This document shows positions 5,996-7,387 of a stretch of 7,387 nucleotides of DNA, in pieces. Where the stretch lies: assembly GCA_046727855.1 (NCBI GenBank), contig JBKPDL010000175.1:1-7387 (forward strand), given 5' to 3'. Each line of letters starts with the position of its first letter. The stretch's first letter is position 1. The notes under the pieces were generated by a model. It was not told the DNA's origin. It worked only from the letters and a program-made list of their open reading frames with translations, and ran no database searches. This DNA comes from DASPWV01 sp046727855 (GTDB lineage: Bacteria > Acidobacteriota > Vicinamibacteria > Vicinamibacterales > UBA2999). A program made the position numbers and the translations under genes.

Positions 5996-6240
5996 GTTCT
6001 TGTGGGGCTGGGACACCCTATCTAGCCCGCCGCGTCACCGTGACGCCGCCACCTCACTGAGGGGTACGCGTCCGCCGGTGCTGCCAACACACAATGACTA
6101 GGGTCAACAGCTGCGGGCGCCAAGCTCCGTTTCGGCGGAGGCTTTCAGGCTCGTAGCGCCGCGTGCGCGAGATTCGCGACTCCTCATGCGCGCGTGTTTC
6201 GTTTTGGAGGGCCGGGCTTTGAGCCCCGCCGATAGCGCTC
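5996..6240 (+). promoter_or_regulatory. Long structured 5' leader of the str operon
   Basis: The leader is dense in self-complementary segments. GGGCT (6005-6009) pairs with AGCCC (6024-6028). GCGTCA (6032-6037) pairs with TGACGC (6041-6046). CCTC (6052-6055) pairs with GAGG (6059-6062). A nested element spans 6113-6162: an outer stem of 6113-6120 with 6156-6162 (one bulged G), and an inner hairpin of AAGCTCCG (6122-6129) with 6136-6144 (one bulged G). CGCGA (6166-6170) pairs with TCGCG (6174-6178), and a last hairpin lies at 6210-6230. Bulges at matching strand positions in the nested element look like real RNA structure. I do not recognise an Rfam family. Two tiny ORFs occur, 6094-6156 (ATG, 20 residues) and 6219-6254 (TTG, 11 residues, overlapping the rpsL start). 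Autoregulation by a ribosomal protein is the natural guess but is not shown. Confidence 0.5.
6206..6232 (+). repeat. Palindromic repeat, copy 1, just before rpsL
   Basis: GGC (6210-6212) plus GGGCT (6214-6218) pair with AGCCC (6222-6226) plus GCC (6228-6230), with one C-C mismatch and a TTG loop. It is flanked on the left by GGAG and on the right by GA. The layout and the CTTT loop edge match the hairpins before rpsG and fusA, but the stem bases differ and remain paired. The left flank doubles as the only GGAGG Shine-Dalgarno near rpsL. Confidence 0.5.
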
Positions 6241-6615
6241 GTGCCGACGATTAGTCAGCTTGTCCGTCAAGGACGCGACCAGGTGAAGTGGAAGACCAAG
6301 AGCCCCGCGTTGCAGGACAGCCCGCAGAAGCGCGGCGTCTGTGTGCGCGTCTTCACCCAAACGCCGAAGAAGCCGAACTCCGCGCTGCGCAAGGTTGCGC
6401 GCGTGCGTCTCACCAACGGCATCGAGGTGACGACGTATATTCCGGGCGTCGGCCATAACTTGCAAGAACACTCGCTGGTGCTCATTCGCGGTGGCCGTGT
6501 GAAGGACCTGCCGGGCGTGCGGTATCACGTGGTGCGCGGCACGTTGGACGCCGTTGGCGTTCAGGGCCGCAAACAGGGCCGCTCGAAGTACGGCGCCAAG
6601 CGCCCGAAATCGTAG
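6241..6615 (+). CDS. rpsL: 30S ribosomal protein S12
   Basis: S12 sits at the decoding centre of the 30S subunit and helps check codon-anticodon pairing. The 124-residue length and the numbering match E. coli S12. The signature TPKKPNSALRKVARVRLTNG is at 41-60 and GHNLQEHSLVLIRGGRVKDLPGVRYH at 71-96 (named here by ends and key residues G71, H76, R83, K88, D89). Streptomycin-determining K43 and K88 are the sensitive type, and D89, the usual methylthiolation site, is present. The start is GTG, followed by the canonical P-T-I-S-Q-L. An in-frame TGA at 6220-6222 excludes any longer start. No Shine-Dalgarno lies at normal distance, as GGAGG is 30 nt upstream with a hairpin between. It is the first gene of the str operon, with its own promoter and not directly behind rpoC. 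Confidence 0.98.
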   Translation: MPTISQLVRQGRDQVKWKTKSPALQDSPQKRGVCVRVFTQTPKKPNSALRKVARVRLTNGIEVTTYIPGVGHNLQEHSLVLIRGGRVKDLPGVRYHVVRGTLDAVGVQGRKQGRSKYGAKRPKS

Positions 6616-6636
6616 CGCGGACTTTAGGTCCGCGAA
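6612..6636 (+). repeat. Palindromic repeat, copy 2, between rpsL and rpsG
   Basis: CGCGGAC (6616-6622) pairs perfectly with GTCCGCG (6628-6634) around the loop TTTAG. It begins GTAG, and that TAG is the rpsL stop codon. It is nearly the same as the element at 7144-7169 (GTAGCGCGGA then TT.AGGTCCGCGA). The stem fills most of the 35-nt gap before rpsG. No U-tract follows, so it is not an intrinsic terminator. An mRNA-stability or translational-control element is possible. Confidence 0.7.
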
Positions 6637-6650
6637 TCTGAGAGAGATTT

Positions 6651-7124
6651 ATGCCGCGTAGACGAGAAATTCCGAAGCGTGAACTTCCCAGCGACGCCCT
6701 CTACAACAGCGCCCTGGTGACCAAGTTCATCAACACGATCATGAAAGAGGGCAAGCGCTCCACCGCGGAACGCATCCTCTATCAGAGCTTCGACATCATC
6801 AAAGAGCGCAGCGGCGACGACCCGCTCAAGGTCTTCAAGAAGGCGCTCGACAACGTGAAGCCCAGCCTCGAAGTGAAATCGCGACGCGTGGGCGGTTCGA
6901 ACTATCAGGTGCCGATCGAGGTCAATCCGAATCGCCGCCTCTCGCTCAGCATCCGCTGGGTCGTGAGCTACGCGCGTCAGCGCGGCGACGGGAAGACGAT
7001 GCAGGAGAAGCTGGCCAACGAGTTGCTCGATGCGGCGAATCTTCGCGGCGGCGCCGTGAAGAAGCGCGAAGACACCCACAGGATGGCGGAAGCGAACAAG
7101 GCGTTTGCGCATTACCGGTGGTAG
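6651..7124 (+). CDS. rpsG: 30S ribosomal protein S7
   Basis: S7 binds the 3' domain of 16S rRNA, starts assembly of the 30S head and contacts the E site. The 157-residue length is normal for bacteria. Typical features are the N-terminal MPRRREIPKRELPSD, the segment FINTIMKEGKRSTAERILY at about 26-44, the ALDNVKPSLEVKSRRVGGSNYQ region at about 64-85 (hallmark P70, E73, V74, R77, R78, G80, G81) and the basic C-terminus ending AFAHYRW. GAGAGAG at 6640-6646 is a weak Shine-Dalgarno with a 4-nt spacer. It follows rpsL by 35 nt in the order rpsL-rpsG-fusA. In E. coli S7 represses its own operon by binding the rpsL-rpsG junction. The junction hairpin here could serve similarly, but its sequence is unlike the E. 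coli site and the role is unproven. Confidence 0.98.
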   Translation: MPRRREIPKRELPSDALYNSALVTKFINTIMKEGKRSTAERILYQSFDIIKERSGDDPLKVFKKALDNVKPSLEVKSRRVGGSNYQVPIEVNPNRRLSLSIRWVVSYARQRGDGKTMQEKLANELLDAANLRGGAVKKREDTHRMAEANKAFAHYRW

Positions 7125-7137
7125 GTGGACAGCGCAG

Positions 7138-7169
7138 AGATCCGTAGCGCGGATCTTCAGGTCCGCGAC
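7138..7169 (+). repeat. Palindromic repeat, copy 3, with an alternative hairpin, between rpsG and fusA
   Basis: The repeat proper starts GTAG at 7144. CGCGGATC (7148-7155) pairs with GGTCCGCG (7160-7167), including one G-T pair, around TTCA. The same left arm can pair upstream instead, AGATCCG (7138-7144) with CGGATCT (7150-7156), a perfect 7-bp stem around TAGCG. The two stems share 7150-7155 and so exclude each other. The 57-nt gap to fusA has no other recognisable element and no U-tract. Confidence 0.65.
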
Positions 7170-7181
7170 GATTGAAAGAAA

Positions 7182-7387
7182 ATGGCGAGACAGGCTCCAT
7201 TAGAAAAAATCCGGAACATCGGCATCATGGCCCACATCGATGCCGGGAAGACGACCACCACCGAGCGGATCCTCTTCTACACCGGGATTACGTACAAAAT
7301 CGGTGAAGTCCACGAAGGCACCGCCGTCATGGACTGGATGGAGCAGGAACAGGAACGCGGCATCACGATCACTTCGGCCGCGACGAC
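7182..7387 (+). CDS. fusA: Translation elongation factor G, N-terminal fragment (gene runs off the window)
   Basis: EF-G is the GTPase that drives translocation of tRNA and mRNA and, with RRF, ribosome recycling. The first 68 residues are present, against about 690-700 for the family. They start MARQAPLEKIRNIGI. The P-loop G1 motif AHIDAGKT is at 17-24, followed by TTTERILFYTG. The switch I/G2 segment ERGITITSA is at 58-66, with T62 the Mg2+-binding Thr. The residues after the P-loop (FYTGITYKIGEVHEGTAVMDWM) are the EF-G type rather than LepA, RF3 or TypA. The upstream GAAAG is a weak Shine-Dalgarno. Its place directly after rpsG is the conserved str-operon order. With the 3' part missing, one cannot check whether it is a standard EF-G or the spdEFG1/EF-G2 type. 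Confidence 0.97.
   Translation, partial: MARQAPLEKIRNIGIMAHIDAGKTTTTERILFYTGITYKIGEVHEGTAVMDWMEQEQERGITITSAAT

Noticed and set aside
5894..6016. N-terminal extension of the cytochrome c gene to ATG 6016
   Set aside because: It would place 41 residues before a clear signal peptide and would run over the 5921-5940 palindrome and the rpsL promoter.
5522..6025. 167-residue plus-strand open frame
   Set aside because: Antisense to the dihaem cytochrome c, which has two CxxCH motifs and a signal peptide. The plus frame shows nothing.
6113..6178. tRNA, SRP RNA or other housekeeping RNA in the rpsL leader
   Set aside because: No T-loop GTTCGA, no anticodon-arm layout and no SRP apical-loop sequence. 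The stems fit a leader RNA better.
1..7387. Defence system, CRISPR array, transposon or prophage
   Set aside because: Checked both strands by eye. No direct-repeat array, transposase motif, integrase or toxin-antitoxin pair was seen. The genes are core respiration, signalling and translation functions.

Overview
This GC-rich chromosomal window most likely comes from an acidobacterium, possibly a Vicinamibacteria-like lineage. The assignment is an inference. It rests on the base composition, a small reaction-centre-type dihaem cytochrome c of a kind common in that phylum, a Rieske/cytochrome b pair with haem c domains fused to cytochrome b, and GTAG-initiated palindromic repeats. No 16S or other decisive marker is present.

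Layout. Positions 1-2988 (minus strand) hold a probable operon read right to left: a TPR protein, a membrane sensor histidine kinase, and the first codons of a response regulator whose start lies inside the kinase reading frame. A 166-bp divergent intergenic region follows, with a TATAAT box and a GC-rich palindrome. Positions 3155-5265 (plus) encode a two-gene quinol:cytochrome c oxidoreductase. It consists of a Tat-type Rieske Fe-S protein and, with a 4-bp ATGA overlap, one polypeptide combining cytochrome b6, subunit IV and two haem c domains. Positions 5266-5518 hold a doubtful 50-residue minus-strand ORF and two hairpins. Positions 5519-5893 (minus) encode a secreted dihaem cytochrome c. 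From about 5960 to the end (plus) is the str operon, rpsL-rpsG-fusA (fusA cut by the window edge). It has its own extended -10 promoter and a roughly 245-nt leader rich in hairpins.

How the parts relate. The Rieske/cytochrome b-c pair would oxidise quinol (menaquinol is inferred) and pass electrons through its built-in haem c domains to a periplasmic acceptor. The convergent dihaem cytochrome is a possible but unproven partner. The two-component system faces away from the bc genes, and its signal is unknown. The str operon encodes S12, S7 and EF-G.

I see no defence system, CRISPR array, transposase, prophage or tRNA. The parts that recognised genes do not explain are the structured rpsL leader, the related hairpins just before each of the three str-operon start codons, the GTG start of rpsL without a nearby Shine-Dalgarno, and the four-domain fusion of the bc complex.
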